A stretch of 64,000 bases of DNA from Paradesertivirga mongoliensis (lineage in GTDB: Bacteria > Bacteroidota > Bacteroidia > Sphingobacteriales > Sphingobacteriaceae). Numbering within the stretch: position 1 is the first letter of the stretch; every line of letters begins with the position of its first letter. The DNA lies in contig NZ_JAFMZO010000001.1 in the NCBI RefSeq assembly GCF_024436395.1, forward strand, positions 1,307,850 through 1,371,849, given 5' to 3'. This document shows, in pieces, positions 1-9,441 of the stretch. The notes under the pieces are model-generated. The model was not told the DNA's origin. It was given only the letters and a program-made list of their open reading frames with translations, and did not search any database. Position numbers and translations under genes: made by a program.

Positions 1-2250
1 GGCTGCAAACACATCAGGATAATGGTATTTAATCCATGAAGAAACATACACCAGCAATGCAAAACTAGCTGCATGACTTTCAGGAAAGCCATAACTGCCG
101 AAACCCTCTAACTGCTTGAAAACGCGTCTGGCAAAATCTTCCTTATAACCTTTTGCCATCATGCCATCAACCAGCTTCTTTTCGAACTGGCTAACCAAAC
201 CTTTCGCTTTAAAGGTTGCCATGCTTCGTCGCAGTTCATCAGCTTCTGAGGGTGTAAAACCCGCTGCTACGATAGCTATTTCCATGGCTTGTTCCTGGAA
301 GAGAGGAACGCCTAAAGTTCTTCCAAGAATATCTTCTAACTCTTTAGATGGATATTCTATTGGTTCTTCCCCATTTCTTCGGCGCAGGTAAGGATGTACC
401 ATGTCGCCCTGTATAGGGCCCGGTCGCACTATTGCTACTTCAATAACCAAGTCGTAAAAGCAGTTTGGCTTTAACCTTGGAAGCATCGACATTTGTGCCC
501 TGCTTTCAATCTGGAAAACACCGATTGTATCGGCATGACTGATCATTTCATAAACCTTTGGATCCTTCTGGGGAATATTGGCGAGTGTTAGATCCTGATC
601 ATAATGCTTCTTTGCAAGATCAAAAGCTTTGCGGATGCAGGTCAGCATCCCCAATGCAAGAACATCCACCTTTAAAAATCCTAGGGCCTCGATGTCGTCT
701 TTGTTCCATTCTATATTCGTACGATCTTCCATTCGTGCATTCAGAATAGGGCACAGATCGGAAAGTTTGCCTTGAGTGATCACAAAACCGCCGGTATGTT
801 GTCCTAACTGTCGTGGGAAACCAATCATCTGGCTGGTGAGTTCAAGTACCTTTCGTAAATGAGGGTCGCGGGAATTAAACCCCTGTTCAGCCAGCAGTTT
901 CTCATCAAAAGCTTCGTAAGAGCTCCAGACCGAGGCGGAAAGGCGACTAATCGTATCCACAGACAAGCCCATAGCTTTCCCTACATCTCTAACGGCACCT
1001 TTAAAATGGAGCTGGGTAACAGTAGCAACCACAGCAGCACGGTCGCGGCCATATTTAGTATAGATGTATTGCATTACCTCTTCACGCCGTTCATGCTCGA
1101 AGTCTACATCAATATCAGGTGGCTCGTCGCGGGCATCAGACATAAAGCGGGCAAAAAGGAGTTTAATTTCGGTAGGGTTAACTGACGTAATTCCTAAACA
1201 AAAGCAGACCGTAGAGTTAGCCGCAGATCCACGGCCCTGGCATAAGATGTTACGCTCTCTGGCAAATCGCACAAGATCATAAACAGTCAGGAAGTAAGAA
1301 GCATAGTTCTTTCGCTCCATAAACTCCAGTTCATATTCGATCTGTTCTCTGATCTCTGGCTTCATGTCTTTACCAAACTTCTCTTTTGCGCCCTGCCATG
1401 CGAGCATGACCAATTCCTCCTGCGGTGTACGCCCTTCCGTAGTGATTTCATCAGGATAAACATATTTTAGTTCGCTAAGCGAAAACTGGCAGGCTTCAGC
1501 AATTTCTTGTGTACGTGCGATGGCATCAGGATACTGCCTGAAAAGTCGTTGCATTTCATCTATCGGCTTCATGTACCTTTCTGCATTTTGATGAAGCCTA
1601 AAGCCGGCATTGTGAATAGTGCATTTTTCGCGGACGCAGGTTAAAATATCCTGGAGTTCTCTTCGCTCTAAACTATGATAATGCACATCATTAGTTGCTA
1701 CCAACGGTATTTGCAGTTGTTCGGATAATTGTGACAGCCGGAAAAGTTTTTTGTTATCATCTCCCTGATACGACCGCATAGCAGCGATGTAGAGGTTGTC
1801 TTCAAAAGCCTTGTTATATTCTTTTAGTTGCTGTTCAAAAGAAGGATCAAAGTGGAACGTTTCATTAAGAGCAGCAGGTGGGATAACAATTAATTTAAGA
1901 CCCTCAGCATGTTCAAACACATCCTCTTTATACAAAATGCATTCTCCTTTTTCTGCACGTAAGTTGCCTTTGCTCAGTAATGCCGAAAGCCTGCTGTACG
2001 CTTCACGGTTTGTAGGATAAGCCAATAAAGGCGGACCATCCATCAGATCTAATCTGCAGGCAGGGATTAAAGTTATTCCTTTAGCTTTTGCAGCCACATG
2101 TGCGCGGACAATCCCTGCCAATGTATTTCTGTCGGTAATAGCAACTTTTGTATAACCCAATTCGGCCGCATGTTGCACCAGTTCTTCTGGATGAGAAGCA
2201 CCCCGGAGAAAGCTGAAATTGCTTGTTACCTGTAATTCTGAGTAGCTCAT
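1..2250 (-). CDS. dnaE2: Error-prone DNA polymerase III alpha subunit DnaE2 (partial, 3' end beyond the window)
   Basis: The reading frame is open from an ATG at 2250 to the window edge (750 codons), so the last part of the protein is missing. The N-terminus (MSYSELQVTSNFSFLRGASH) is the PHP domain of C-family polymerases. The catalytic block EPPDIDVDFEHERREE is encoded near 1095-1140 and supplies the palm aspartates. The final visible residues (about 731-750) resemble the conserved DnaE segment ending in a fingers-domain tryptophan stretch. DnaE2 carries out translesion synthesis with ImuA and ImuB. It starts 10 bp after the imuB stop and is clearly the third gene of that operon. The PHP/palm arrangement and the company of imuAB favour DnaE2 over the replicative DnaE. 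Confidence 0.93.
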   Translation of the reverse strand, partial: MSYSELQVTSNFSFLRGASHPEELVQHAAELGYTKVAITDRNTLAGIVRAHVAAKAKGITLIPACRLDLMDGPPLLAYPTNREAYSRLSALLSKGNLRAEKGECILYKEDVFEHAEGLKLIVIPPAALNETFHFDPSFEQQLKEYNKAFEDNLYIAAMRSYQGDDNKKLFRLSQLSEQLQIPLVATNDVHYHSLERRELQDILTCVREKCTIHNAGFRLHQNAERYMKPIDEMQRLFRQYPDAIARTQEIAEACQFSLSELKYVYPDEITTEGRTPQEELVMLAWQGAKEKFGKDMKPEIREQIEYELEFMERKNYASYFLTVYDLVRFARERNILCQGRGSAANSTVCFCLGITSVNPTEIKLLFARFMSDARDEPPDIDVDFEHERREEVMQYIYTKYGRDRAAVVATVTQLHFKGAVRDVGKAMGLSVDTISRLSASVWSSYEAFDEKLLAEQGFNSRDPHLRKVLELTSQMIGFPRQLGQHTGGFVITQGKLSDLCPILNARMEDRTNIEWNKDDIEALGFLKVDVLALGMLTCIRKAFDLAKKHYDQDLTLANIPQKDPKVYEMISHADTIGVFQIESRAQMSMLPRLKPNCFYDLVIEVAIVRPGPIQGDMVHPYLRRRNGEEPIEYPSKELEDILGRTLGVPLFQEQAMEIAIVAAGFTPSEADELRRSMATFKAKGLVSQFEKKLVDGMMAKGYKEDFARRVFKQLEGFGSYGFPESHAASFALLVYVSSWIKYHYPDVFAA

Positions 2251-2260
2251 AACCCAATTT

Positions 2261-3763
2261 TCATGCAAAAAAGCCATGTAAATACCACTGTTTTTTTTCA
2301 CTTGTATCATAATGCCCGGATCGAAACAACCAGTATCGTTGCCCGTTCCGATCTTCTACGTTATAATAATCTCTATGCTCTCCACCTTCCAGCCACCATT
2401 CCCGTTCAATTCGTTCCGGGCCATCAGCCTTCCTGATATGGTGCACCTCACCTTTGTATCGAAACATTAGCGGAGGATAATCCGGTATGGGTGCAGTTAC
2501 ATCAACCGGTGCAGGTGTGGCTAAAAGTCTCAGCGGCCTGGGCCTGTCGCTGCGCCATGTGGTAATTGCCGGCTCCTGTAAAGATGCTGCCGGCTTGATG
2601 GATCGCTCCGGCCAGTAATGTTCATCAGGCAGATAACGGTGAATGGTCCCTGTTCCAACTTTGGCTGTTATCCGGTCGAGTAATTCTGCTACTTTCTCGT
2701 CATCCAGACCAGGATTGCCTCCCCATAAAGCTTCTTGAAGAATCGAAACCCCCTCCACCTTCAGCGCTTCCAGTGTAAAAAGCTCAATGCCTAAGCCGGG
2801 AGCAATAGAGCTTATTTTTAGCTCGAATAACTTAAAAAGATGCTGAACATGATGAGATGCTTTATTCGTTCCAATTTCTACCTGCTGAATTTTGCCGTCC
2901 ACACGATAACACTTTAGTATTGCTGTCCTTATTCCTTTACCCTCCTGCTGAAGACGCAGGCAAAGCGTTTCCAGTAGTTGCTTAATGGCAATCTCAATTC
3001 CGGCGGCTGTACGAATAGGCTCCATACATGGCAATCGTTCCTGCCATGGTTCGGGTACTACTATTGGCTGAATATATTCTTCTGTCTGACCTAGGGCTTG
3101 TGCCAGTCTCAACAACAGATCCTCACCAAAGCGTCTGCGCAAAGCGGAACGAGGCATGCCGATGAAACTTCCAATCTGATACAAACCCAGCTTTTGTAAT
3201 CTTGTCAGAATATTAGAGTCTAACCGTAAGGCCGCTGCCGGAAGAGGCAACAGTGCAGAAGCCTGAGCACCGCTTTCAATAACCGGGCTTACCTGACCAA
3301 AACGGGAAACTGCCCATGCCGTTCCTACAGTATCCGCTATCGCGGCACGTACATCATATCCAGAACCACGCAATCGTGTTACAATGTCTTTCAAATATGT
3401 TTTTTCTCCTCCCCAGAGATGGGTACAGCCGCTAATATCAAGGATTAATCCATCCGGCAGATCAAGCGCCACAAAAGGTGTGTAACGGATACACCACTCT
3501 GCAAGTGCTTTCAGCAAGCGTTTCTCACGAGCCGGCTTTTCATCAAACACCAGTAGATCCGGAATCATCGCTTTTGCATCAGCTACAGCCATTCCCACTT
3601 GTATACCTTGTGATTCGGCTAGAGAGGTAGCCGCCGTAATTACCTTGCGATTATGTTCTGTTGCCGCCAAAACAAAAGGTAATTGCTTCAGTTCTGGCCG
3701 GTGGAGTGTTAACCAGTCTGTCGTTAAATGACGGAACCAAATTGCAGCATATCGTTTTTGCAT
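2261..3763 (-). CDS. imuB: ImuB-like Y-family DNA polymerase homologue (catalytically inactive type)
   Basis: This 500-residue protein has the Y-family fold order. The N-terminal strand reads YAAIWFRHL where an active DinB has the metal-binding aspartate. The second acidic motif reads DGLILDISGCTHLWGG instead of the usual SIDEAFLD. Loss of these acidic residues is the hallmark of ImuB, which acts as an adaptor linking DnaE2 to the beta clamp rather than as a polymerase. A helix-hairpin-helix region follows near residues 185-215 (LTRLQKLGLYQIGSF). The C-terminal third is rich in Trp and Arg. It lies 9 bp after imuA and 10 bp before dnaE2, so co-transcription is near certain. Confidence 0.9.
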   Translation of the reverse strand: MQKRYAAIWFRHLTTDWLTLHRPELKQLPFVLAATEHNRKVITAATSLAESQGIQVGMAVADAKAMIPDLLVFDEKPAREKRLLKALAEWCIRYTPFVALDLPDGLILDISGCTHLWGGEKTYLKDIVTRLRGSGYDVRAAIADTVGTAWAVSRFGQVSPVIESGAQASALLPLPAAALRLDSNILTRLQKLGLYQIGSFIGMPRSALRRRFGEDLLLRLAQALGQTEEYIQPIVVPEPWQERLPCMEPIRTAAGIEIAIKQLLETLCLRLQQEGKGIRTAILKCYRVDGKIQQVEIGTNKASHHVQHLFKLFELKISSIAPGLGIELFTLEALKVEGVSILQEALWGGNPGLDDEKVAELLDRITAKVGTGTIHRYLPDEHYWPERSIKPAASLQEPAITTWRSDRPRPLRLLATPAPVDVTAPIPDYPPLMFRYKGEVHHIRKADGPERIEREWWLEGGEHRDYYNVEDRNGQRYWLFRSGHYDTSEKKQWYLHGFFA

Positions 3764-3772
3764 CTCATCCTC

Positions 3773-4519
3773 CTATCCGGTTTGTCGTGTGTATTCCTCT
3801 GCGATTGATAGTCCTGTACTTTCCCTAATCACCGGCACAAACTTTCCTGCACACCATTCAATGGTCCATGATCCGGGATTGCCATTGCGTACTTTCAGTA
3901 ATTCTACATTCCATCGTGGAAAGCCGAGGCCTGGCATACCTTCTTCCAGTTCAGTGGGCAGGGGAGTAATCTTCCAGCGGGCCACACAAGCTGTCGTACT
4001 CAGCTTTTTCGTGTTTTTTCTCAGGAGAAATCCCGTTACCTTGCTTTTTTCAACCACCAGTTGCAACCTTCGGGATTCTGTAAAACTCAGGTCGCCAATT
4101 TCTGCCACCACTGCCGCAAGCGAGCTGCATTTTAAGGCTTCTTCCATTACCCATAGAATATCTCTTTCGCGGGGAAGATCGATAAAGACAATGCGGTCGG
4201 GAGCTACACCAAAGTTTTTTAAAGCTGGCGGAAACACAGATCGGGAGGTGCTAACCCATAAACAAATACTGCCTTGCTGCATCAGTACTTTTAGCAGGCC
4301 CCCCAGGAAACCCGCACAAGCAGCAGCATGTTCCTGTTGCTCTGTTAGAAATTCATGTATCGCTCCTGTTGGAAAAACTGCATTAGGAAAGGCGGCCTCT
4401 AAGAGCTCCAGTCCTGCAAACCGAACGGTGCATGCCTGGGGAATATTAATACCTTGCCACTGCAAAATATTTTTTTGCAGATTAGTGATGATATCCTTTT
4501 TGCTGGCAAGTATATTCAT
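3773..4519 (-). CDS. imuA: ImuA/SulA-RecA-like protein of the imuABC mutasome
   Basis: This is a RecA/ImuA-superfamily protein of about 248 residues and the first gene of the mutagenesis operon. The visible core includes GAIHEFLTEQ, a region with LLKVLMQQGSICLWVSTSR resembling the RecA strand after the Walker region, and FIDLPRERDILWVMEEAL. No intact Walker A lysine-serine/threonine motif is obvious, which is usual for ImuA. I chose the ATG at 4519 (MNILASKKDII). A longer frame from 4564 would add a hydrophobic LIFLALFLLSLLLI tail that does not suit a cytosolic protein and would run through the promoter palindrome. The product is thought to help recruit DnaE2 and ImuB. Confidence 0.85.
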   Translation of the reverse strand: MNILASKKDIITNLQKNILQWQGINIPQACTVRFAGLELLEAAFPNAVFPTGAIHEFLTEQQEHAAACAGFLGGLLKVLMQQGSICLWVSTSRSVFPPALKNFGVAPDRIVFIDLPRERDILWVMEEALKCSSLAAVVAEIGDLSFTESRRLQLVVEKSKVTGFLLRKNTKKLSTTACVARWKITPLPTELEEGMPGLGFPRWNVELLKVRNGNPGSWTIEWCAGKFVPVIRESTGLSIAEEYTRQTG

Positions 4520-4537
4520 GATTAATAATAAGGACAA

Positions 4538-4565
4538 CAAAAATAATGCTAAAAATATTAGCATT
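4538..4565 (-). promoter_or_regulatory. imuA promoter with a 21-bp palindromic operator candidate
   Basis: On the minus strand a -7 element TATTTTTG (4545-4538) matches TAnnTTTG and would give a very short leader before the imuA ATG at 4519. Directly upstream, 4545-4565 is a perfect 8-bp inverted repeat (AATGCTAA, 5-nt spacer, TTAGCATT). Its position in the spacer just upstream of the -7 element is classic for a repressor site. By analogy with imuABC operons elsewhere it may bind a LexA-type or other damage-responsive repressor; that part is inference. Confidence 0.5.
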
Positions 4566-4663
4566 CACTAAAAAAGATAAAATGTTTTGTAAGTGCATTT
4601 TCCTGAATGGAGAATGTGTATGTCAGCCTGAATTGCTACTGTATTATTAAGGTTCTGTATGGG

Positions 4664-4706
4664 GATAAAAAAGAAAACAGCATCCATAATTAAAAGGATG
4701 CTGTTT
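4664..4706 (-). terminator. Rho-independent terminator of the PepSY-like lipoprotein gene
   Basis: A perfect 10-bp inverted repeat (AACAGCATCC at 4676-4685, GGATGCTGTT at 4696-4705) with a 10-nt A/T loop is followed on the minus strand by TTCTTTTTT. It lies 26 bp after the lipoprotein stop. Confidence 0.85.
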
Positions 4707-4731
4707 AGATATATATATGTGTGTGGGATGC

Positions 4732-5619
4732 TTATCTGATGACTACAGTTTTTACAAGGTTTCCACTAGCATCAAAATGAAGCGCATATTTTGTGTCGTT
4801 CGAATCGATGAACACTACGTACGCTTGAGTGGTTGAATTTACCTTTACTTCATAGGCTCTGTGAAAAACATATCCTGGGTAGGTAGATAACAGGTAGTTC
4901 GCGATGTTTGCCGAGAGTTGAGCCTGTGTAATGGCTGCTTTTCTACCTGCTTTTAAAATCAGCTGGGCACGTTTAACAAATATGCTGCTAGAATTGAACA
5001 AGGTAGCATAAAGTCCGTTATTTGCCGAGATCACTACGATATCACCATTTTTTCCTGCATGAGCAGCTAATAAAGTATCTTGTGGATAGCTGATTAAGAA
5101 GTATGTTTTTACTGCTGCCGAAAGTGAACTCAAAGCAATGGTATCCCTGTGCTTTCCGTCGCGTCCATCGAAGCGGCCACCGTGTTTCCAGCCCTTTCCG
5201 CTAAATTGCCCCCGCTCTCTTTGTTCGAATATCCTGATAAAGTTTCCGTCTTCATCGAAAAGTAAACCAACGGGTTTTTCATTGTATTTGATTACTACGA
5301 TATAACCTTCAAGCGAACTGTTCTTTTTGATTTTGAATGCTTTGAAATGTGTAAACCCGCTATAGTTTGCATTAAGATAGGTGTTGATGTTTGTGTGTAG
5401 GTCGCTGGTAGCAACCGAGTCTTTTTCAGCACCTGCAGGAACAGCGTTTACAATAAATACAGCATCAGAAGAAGCAGTTGCTTCAGCAACCATAATGGCG
5501 TTGTTTTCTTCTGCCTCATTGTTTTCAGGAACTTCTGTCTGCTTCTCGCAGGAAGTTAATGCGAATAAACCCGCTATCGCAAAAACCGATAAGTTTTTAA
5601 AAAATGTATTTGTTTTCAT
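4732..5619 (-). CDS. PepSY-like (beta-lactamase-inhibitor-like) lipoprotein with repeated domains
   Basis: This 295-residue exported lipoprotein has an N-terminus MKTNTFFKNL, a hydrophobic stretch and lipobox LTSC, with Cys at about residue 24. The mature part holds three related modules of about 70 residues. Each begins with a helix containing a 'tYlnanYsGf / tYfLiSYPqD / nYLLsTYPGY' pattern and ends in paired strands such as GYIVVIKYNEKPVGLLFDEDGNF and AYVVFIDSNDTKYALHFDASGNL. This is the pattern of Bacteroidota PepSY-like periplasmic proteins. A Gly/Arg/His-rich insert (residues about 135-160) separates modules one and two. It is monocistronic with its own terminator. Family membership is from pattern recognition; no biochemical role is established. 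Confidence 0.75.
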   Translation of the reverse strand: MKTNTFFKNLSVFAIAGLFALTSCEKQTEVPENNEAEENNAIMVAEATASSDAVFIVNAVPAGAEKDSVATSDLHTNINTYLNANYSGFTHFKAFKIKKNSSLEGYIVVIKYNEKPVGLLFDEDGNFIRIFEQRERGQFSGKGWKHGGRFDGRDGKHRDTIALSSLSAAVKTYFLISYPQDTLLAAHAGKNGDIVVISANNGLYATLFNSSSIFVKRAQLILKAGRKAAITQAQLSANIANYLLSTYPGYVFHRAYEVKVNSTTQAYVVFIDSNDTKYALHFDASGNLVKTVVIR

Positions 5620-5779
5620 GCGTATAATAATTTAAGTGTGTGTTATTGTTTTTTTGATAGAACGAAACTAGACCGGCAAGATGAAGGGAAGATGAAGAAT
5701 TTTGATTTTTTTCAAAAAAAGTTATCAGATCATAAAAGGATTAATACAAATGCTCATTTAACATCTGCATTTTTTAAAC

Positions 5780-5787
5780 TATGTTTG
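5780..5787 (+). promoter_or_regulatory. Promoter -7 element of the polyprenyl synthase gene
   Basis: TATGTTTG matches the Bacteroidota -7 consensus TAnnTTTG, 44 bp upstream of the ATG at 5831. A TTTA at about -33 is a weak partner. Confidence 0.45.
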
Positions 5788-5830
5788 CAGCAATGCGCGG
5801 TGCGTAGCATTTTCATGCATTTTAGGCTTC

Positions 5831-6802
5831 ATGTCAAAGCTCGACGAGATAAAAAAACCCATAGAAAAAGACCTCGATTTATTTGAAGATAAATTTAAAG
5901 CTTCAATGAAGAGCTCTGTACCCTTGCTCGATCGTATCACACATTACATTGTGAAACGGAAGGGGAAGCAGATCCGCCCTATGTTTGTGTTCTTTTCTGC
6001 CAGTCTTGCTGGTGGCATTACAGAAGCAACACATCGTGGGGCAGCGCTGGTAGAATTACTTCATACGGCTACTTTGGTTCACGACGACGTGGTGGATAAT
6101 TCTTATGAAAGACGTGGTTTTTTCTCTGTCAATGCTCTCTGGAAAAACAAGATAGCTGTTTTGGTAGGAGACTTTTTACTGGCAAAGGGCATGCATCTTT
6201 CTTTGCAAAATTCTGATTTCGGTCTGCTTCAGATAGTGAATCATGCGGTTCAGCAAATGAGCGAAGGAGAGTTGCTGCAAATGGAAAAAGCTCGTAAACT
6301 CGATATCAATGAAAGTATATATTACGAGGTTATCCGTCAGAAAACGGCTTCTCTGATTGCTTCTTGCTGTGCGGTTGGAGCCGCTTCGGCGGGTGCCAGT
6401 CCAGAGATGATAGAAAAGATGCGAGTTTTTGGCGAAAACGTTGGGATGGCCTTTCAAATAAAAGATGATCTGTTTGATTTTGGTACCGACGATGTAGGAA
6501 AGCCTTTGGGCATTGATATAAAGGAGAAGAAAATAACCCTCCCTTTAATATACGCGCTAAGCAAATCTTCTAAAGCTGAAAAACATAGGATTATCAACCT
6601 TGTTAAAAACCATAATGAGGATGCTCAAAAGGTCCAGGAAGTAATTTACTTCGTTCGGAACAGTGGTGGGTTGGCGTATGCAGAAATGCAGATGCACAGG
6701 TATCAGGAAGCTGCTTTTGAGGTTTTAAATGGTTTTTCAGATCACGAGGCAAGAACGGCTTTAGAGCAATTGGTAAGATTTACTACCGAACGAAAAAAAT
6801 AA
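5831..6802 (+). CDS. Trans-polyprenyl diphosphate synthase (IspB/octaprenyl-type)
   Basis: This 323-residue prenyltransferase elongates farnesyl diphosphate with isopentenyl diphosphate to a long polyprenyl chain, most likely the menaquinone side chain. The first aspartate-rich motif is in LVHDDVVDNSYERRG (about residues 85-99) and the second in QIKDDLFDF (about 214-222). GKQIRPM near residue 45 is the conserved substrate-binding KxxRP region. Length and motif spacing match the E-isoprenyl synthase family. Chain length cannot be read reliably; the residues before the first DDxxD motif are small to medium (L, T, A, T, L), compatible with a long product. TerC follows after 4 bp and may be co-transcribed. 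Confidence 0.88.
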   Translation: MSKLDEIKKPIEKDLDLFEDKFKASMKSSVPLLDRITHYIVKRKGKQIRPMFVFFSASLAGGITEATHRGAALVELLHTATLVHDDVVDNSYERRGFFSVNALWKNKIAVLVGDFLLAKGMHLSLQNSDFGLLQIVNHAVQQMSEGELLQMEKARKLDINESIYYEVIRQKTASLIASCCAVGAASAGASPEMIEKMRVFGENVGMAFQIKDDLFDFGTDDVGKPLGIDIKEKKITLPLIYALSKSSKAEKHRIINLVKNHNEDAQKVQEVIYFVRNSGGLAYAEMQMHRYQEAAFEVLNGFSDHEARTALEQLVRFTTERKK

Positions 6803-6806
6803 TTTT

Positions 6807-7877
6807 ATGTCGAACGAATTGGTGTTTTTTGGGGGTTTCCTGGTTTTTATTATTCTGATGTTGTCTATAGATCTCGGCATGTTCAATAAAAAAGATCATG
6901 TAGTGAAGCTTAAAGAGGCAGCAATCATGAGTTTCATCTGGGTCTCATTTGCAATAGGTTTCTATTTTCTTCTGTTGACCGAGGGCCACCAACTACACGG
7001 GATAACCAATTTTGCTGAGCTGGAAGCGCTTACAGAAGCTCATCTCCACAATATTAAGCTTAACCCCAACGACTTTGTGGGGAGTCTGCAGTTGTACAAA
7101 CAAAATCTGGCTATCGAGTTTATTACAGGCTATGTAATTGAATATGCCCTTTCGGTTGATAATATTTTTGTGATGGTGTTGATTTTCAGCGCTTTTGGAG
7201 TGAATGAAAAATATTACCACCGGGTGTTATTCTGGGGTATTATAGGGGCAGTAGTAATGCGGTTCCTGTTTATTTTTCTAGGCGCAACCCTTATCGATCG
7301 GTTTGAATGGATCTTATATGTATTTGGCGCTTTCCTGGTTTACACCGGGATTATGATGTTCATTCAGAGAGATAGCGAAACCCAGATTGATCCGGAGAAC
7401 CACAAAGTTGTGAGGCTGGCTTCGAAGTTTTTTGCTATCCATCCAGAGTTTGTCGGTAACAAATTTTTTATCCATATCAATGGAAAACGATTGGTAACGC
7501 CTCTCTTTCTGGTATTACTTATTGTTGAATTTACCGATCTCATTTTCGCTGTAGATTCTATTCCCGCGATCTTTGCTGTAACGAAAGATCCATATATCGT
7601 ATTCTTCTCCAATATTTTTGCAATTCTGGGCTTGAGATCGATGTTTTTCCTATTAGTGAACATTATTCACAAGTTCCATTATCTTAAAGTCGGACTGGCG
7701 GTTCTGCTCGTATTTATCGGAGTAAAGATGCTGGGGCACCACTGGTTACAAGGCTGGGGATTCAAAACTTCCCATTCCTTAATCATAATTGTTACAATCT
7801 TGACAGTTAGTATTGTGGCTTCGCTTATATTCCCGAAACGAAAGGAACATCACTCTTCTGATGCTAATGGTGTTTAA
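6807..7877 (+). CDS. TerC-family integral membrane protein
   Basis: This 356-residue polytopic protein has about eight hydrophobic segments. It carries the two TerC signatures, an EYALSVDNIFVMVLIF block (about residues 111-126) and VEFTDLIFAVDSIPAIFAV (about 238-256), whose buried aspartates are the presumed metal-binding sites. TerC proteins are linked to tellurite resistance and, in better-studied cases, to manganese export during metallation of secreted proteins. The final residues are basic and histidine-containing (KRKEHHSSD). It starts 4 bp after the prenyl synthase gene, so readthrough is likely. No ter cluster partner genes are nearby, so a housekeeping metal role is more likely than tellurite resistance. 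Confidence 0.9.
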   Translation: MSNELVFFGGFLVFIILMLSIDLGMFNKKDHVVKLKEAAIMSFIWVSFAIGFYFLLLTEGHQLHGITNFAELEALTEAHLHNIKLNPNDFVGSLQLYKQNLAIEFITGYVIEYALSVDNIFVMVLIFSAFGVNEKYYHRVLFWGIIGAVVMRFLFIFLGATLIDRFEWILYVFGAFLVYTGIMMFIQRDSETQIDPENHKVVRLASKFFAIHPEFVGNKFFIHINGKRLVTPLFLVLLIVEFTDLIFAVDSIPAIFAVTKDPYIVFFSNIFAILGLRSMFFLLVNIIHKFHYLKVGLAVLLVFIGVKMLGHHWLQGWGFKTSHSLIIIVTILTVSIVASLIFPKRKEHHSSDANGV

Positions 7878-7923
7878 TGCAGAGGAAACACTATGTATTG
7901 AAGCTGAATCAAAATAGAGGAGT

Positions 7924-9441
7924 TCAGGTTTGGTTGTCCATCATCGCTAAAATCTCCTCGACATACTTGCGCTCATTGGCCAATCTTGGTACTTTGTGCT
8001 GTCCGCCTAATTTGCCTTTATTTTTCAGCCAATTATAAAAGGTTCCTTCTGGAGCGAGGTGTATTGTCGGCCTGCGAAGCGCCATATCTTTAAAACGCTT
8101 AGCATCATAGTCGGAATTAATTTCGCGGAGAGTATTGTCCAAAATATCTGTAAACTGCCCGATATTATCAGGTGCTTGTTCAAACTCAATAATCCATTCG
8201 TGTCCTCCGGCATCATTACCCTGGAAATAGATGGGGCATGCTGTATAATCACGTATAGAAGCCCCGGTTTCGCTGCAGGCCTTTGTTAGTGCTTTTTCTG
8301 CATTATCTACTATCACTTCTTCTCCGAAGGCATTGATGAAGTGTTTGGTTCGGCCTGTGATCTGTATGCGATATGGAGATAAAGAAGTGAATTTGATTGT
8401 GTCGCCAATAGTGTATCTCCACAAGCCTCCATTGGTAGAAATTATCAGAGCATAATTTTTATTGAGCTCCACTTCATTTAATCCCAGTGTCCTGGGATTT
8501 TCTTCACCAAAGTTTTCCATTGGGAGAAACTCATAGAAGATGCCGTAATCCAGCATCAAAAGCATTTCTTCAGAGTTGGATTGATCCTGTATCCCGAAAA
8601 ATCCTTCTGAAGCATTATAAGTTTCCAGGTAATACATCGAGTCCGATGGAATAAGTCTTTTAAACTGTTCCCGGTAGGGGGTGAAGTTTACCGCACCATG
8701 AACATATAACTCCAGATTTGGCCATATTTCGAGCAGGTTGTCTTTACCGGTGATCTCCATTAATCGTTTTGCAAGAACAACGGTCCAGGTTGGAACACCT
8801 GCCATATTCGTTACGTTCACGTCCTTTGTGGCATGAGCAATCTTTTCAATCTTTTCTTCGTAATTATCTAACAAAGTGATGGCAAGTTCGGGGGTACGCA
8901 TATATTCTGCCCACATTGGCAGATTTTTTAGCAACACGGCAGACAAATCCCCAAAGGAAATATCTCCGCTCTGAGTAACCTGATGGCTTCCGCCCAGAGT
9001 TAATGCCTTACCGGTAAAGATCTGTGCATTGGGGCGGTTGTTGCAGTAAATGGCGAGCATGTCTTTCCCGCCCTTGTAGTGGCATTCTTCCAGCGACTCG
9101 TGGCTAACCGGAATAAATTTACTCCTGTCGTTGGTTGTACCCGACGATTTGGCAAACCACTTAATTTCTGAGCCCCAGAGAATATTTTGCTGCCCCTGGA
9201 GCATCCGCTCTATATAAGGCTTTAACGATTCGTAATCTTGTATAGGAACCCGTTCTTTAAATTGTTCTTGATTACGGATGGATTCGTAGCCATATTTCTT
9301 TCCCCATTCGGTATGCTGTGCCTGGCTTATAAGATTGCCAAAAAGCTCATCCTGCACATCGTGCGGATACTTAATGAACAAATCTATCTGGTGCATCCTT
9401 TTCTTGATAAACCAGGTAGCAATGGAGTTAACTATTGTCAT
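7924..9441 (-). CDS. GH3-family acyl-acid adenylate/amide synthetase-like protein
   Basis: This 505-residue member of the GH3 superfamily is related to plant jasmonate/auxin amido synthetases and to the ANL adenylating enzymes. The phosphate-binding motif [15 protein letters not shown] (about residues 112-126) and the later [11 protein letters not shown] and GDTIKFTS motifs fit ATP-dependent carboxylate activation. Bacterial GH3 members have no settled substrate. Its start overlaps the end of lptB by 14 bp and lptB in turn overlaps recJ, so it is the third gene of a recJ-lptB-GH3 operon. That context does not reveal the substrate. Confidence 0.85.
   Translation of the reverse strand: MTIVNSIATWFIKKRMHQIDLFIKYPHDVQDELFGNLISQAQHTEWGKKYGYESIRNQEQFKERVPIQDYESLKPYIERMLQGQQNILWGSEIKWFAKSSGTTNDRSKFIPVSHESLEECHYKGGKDMLAIYCNNRPNAQIFTGKALTLGGSHQVTQSGDISFGDLSAVLLKNLPMWAEYMRTPELAITLLDNYEEKIEKIAHATKDVNVTNMAGVPTWTVVLAKRLMEITGKDNLLEIWPNLELYVHGAVNFTPYREQFKRLIPSDSMYYLETYNASEGFFGIQDQSNSEEMLLMLDYGIFYEFLPMENFGEENPRTLGLNEVELNKNYALIISTNGGLWRYTIGDTIKFTSLSPYRIQITGRTKHFINAFGEEVIVDNAEKALTKACSETGASIRDYTACPIYFQGNDAGGHEWIIEFEQAPDNIGQFTDILDNTLREINSDYDAKRFKDMALRRPTIHLAPEGTFYNWLKNKGKLGGQHKVPRLANERKYVEEILAMMDNQT

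Noticed and set aside
3789..4571. Open frame on the plus strand across imuA
   Set aside because: It is the antisense shadow of imuA, has no recognisable domain and spans the imuA promoter palindrome.
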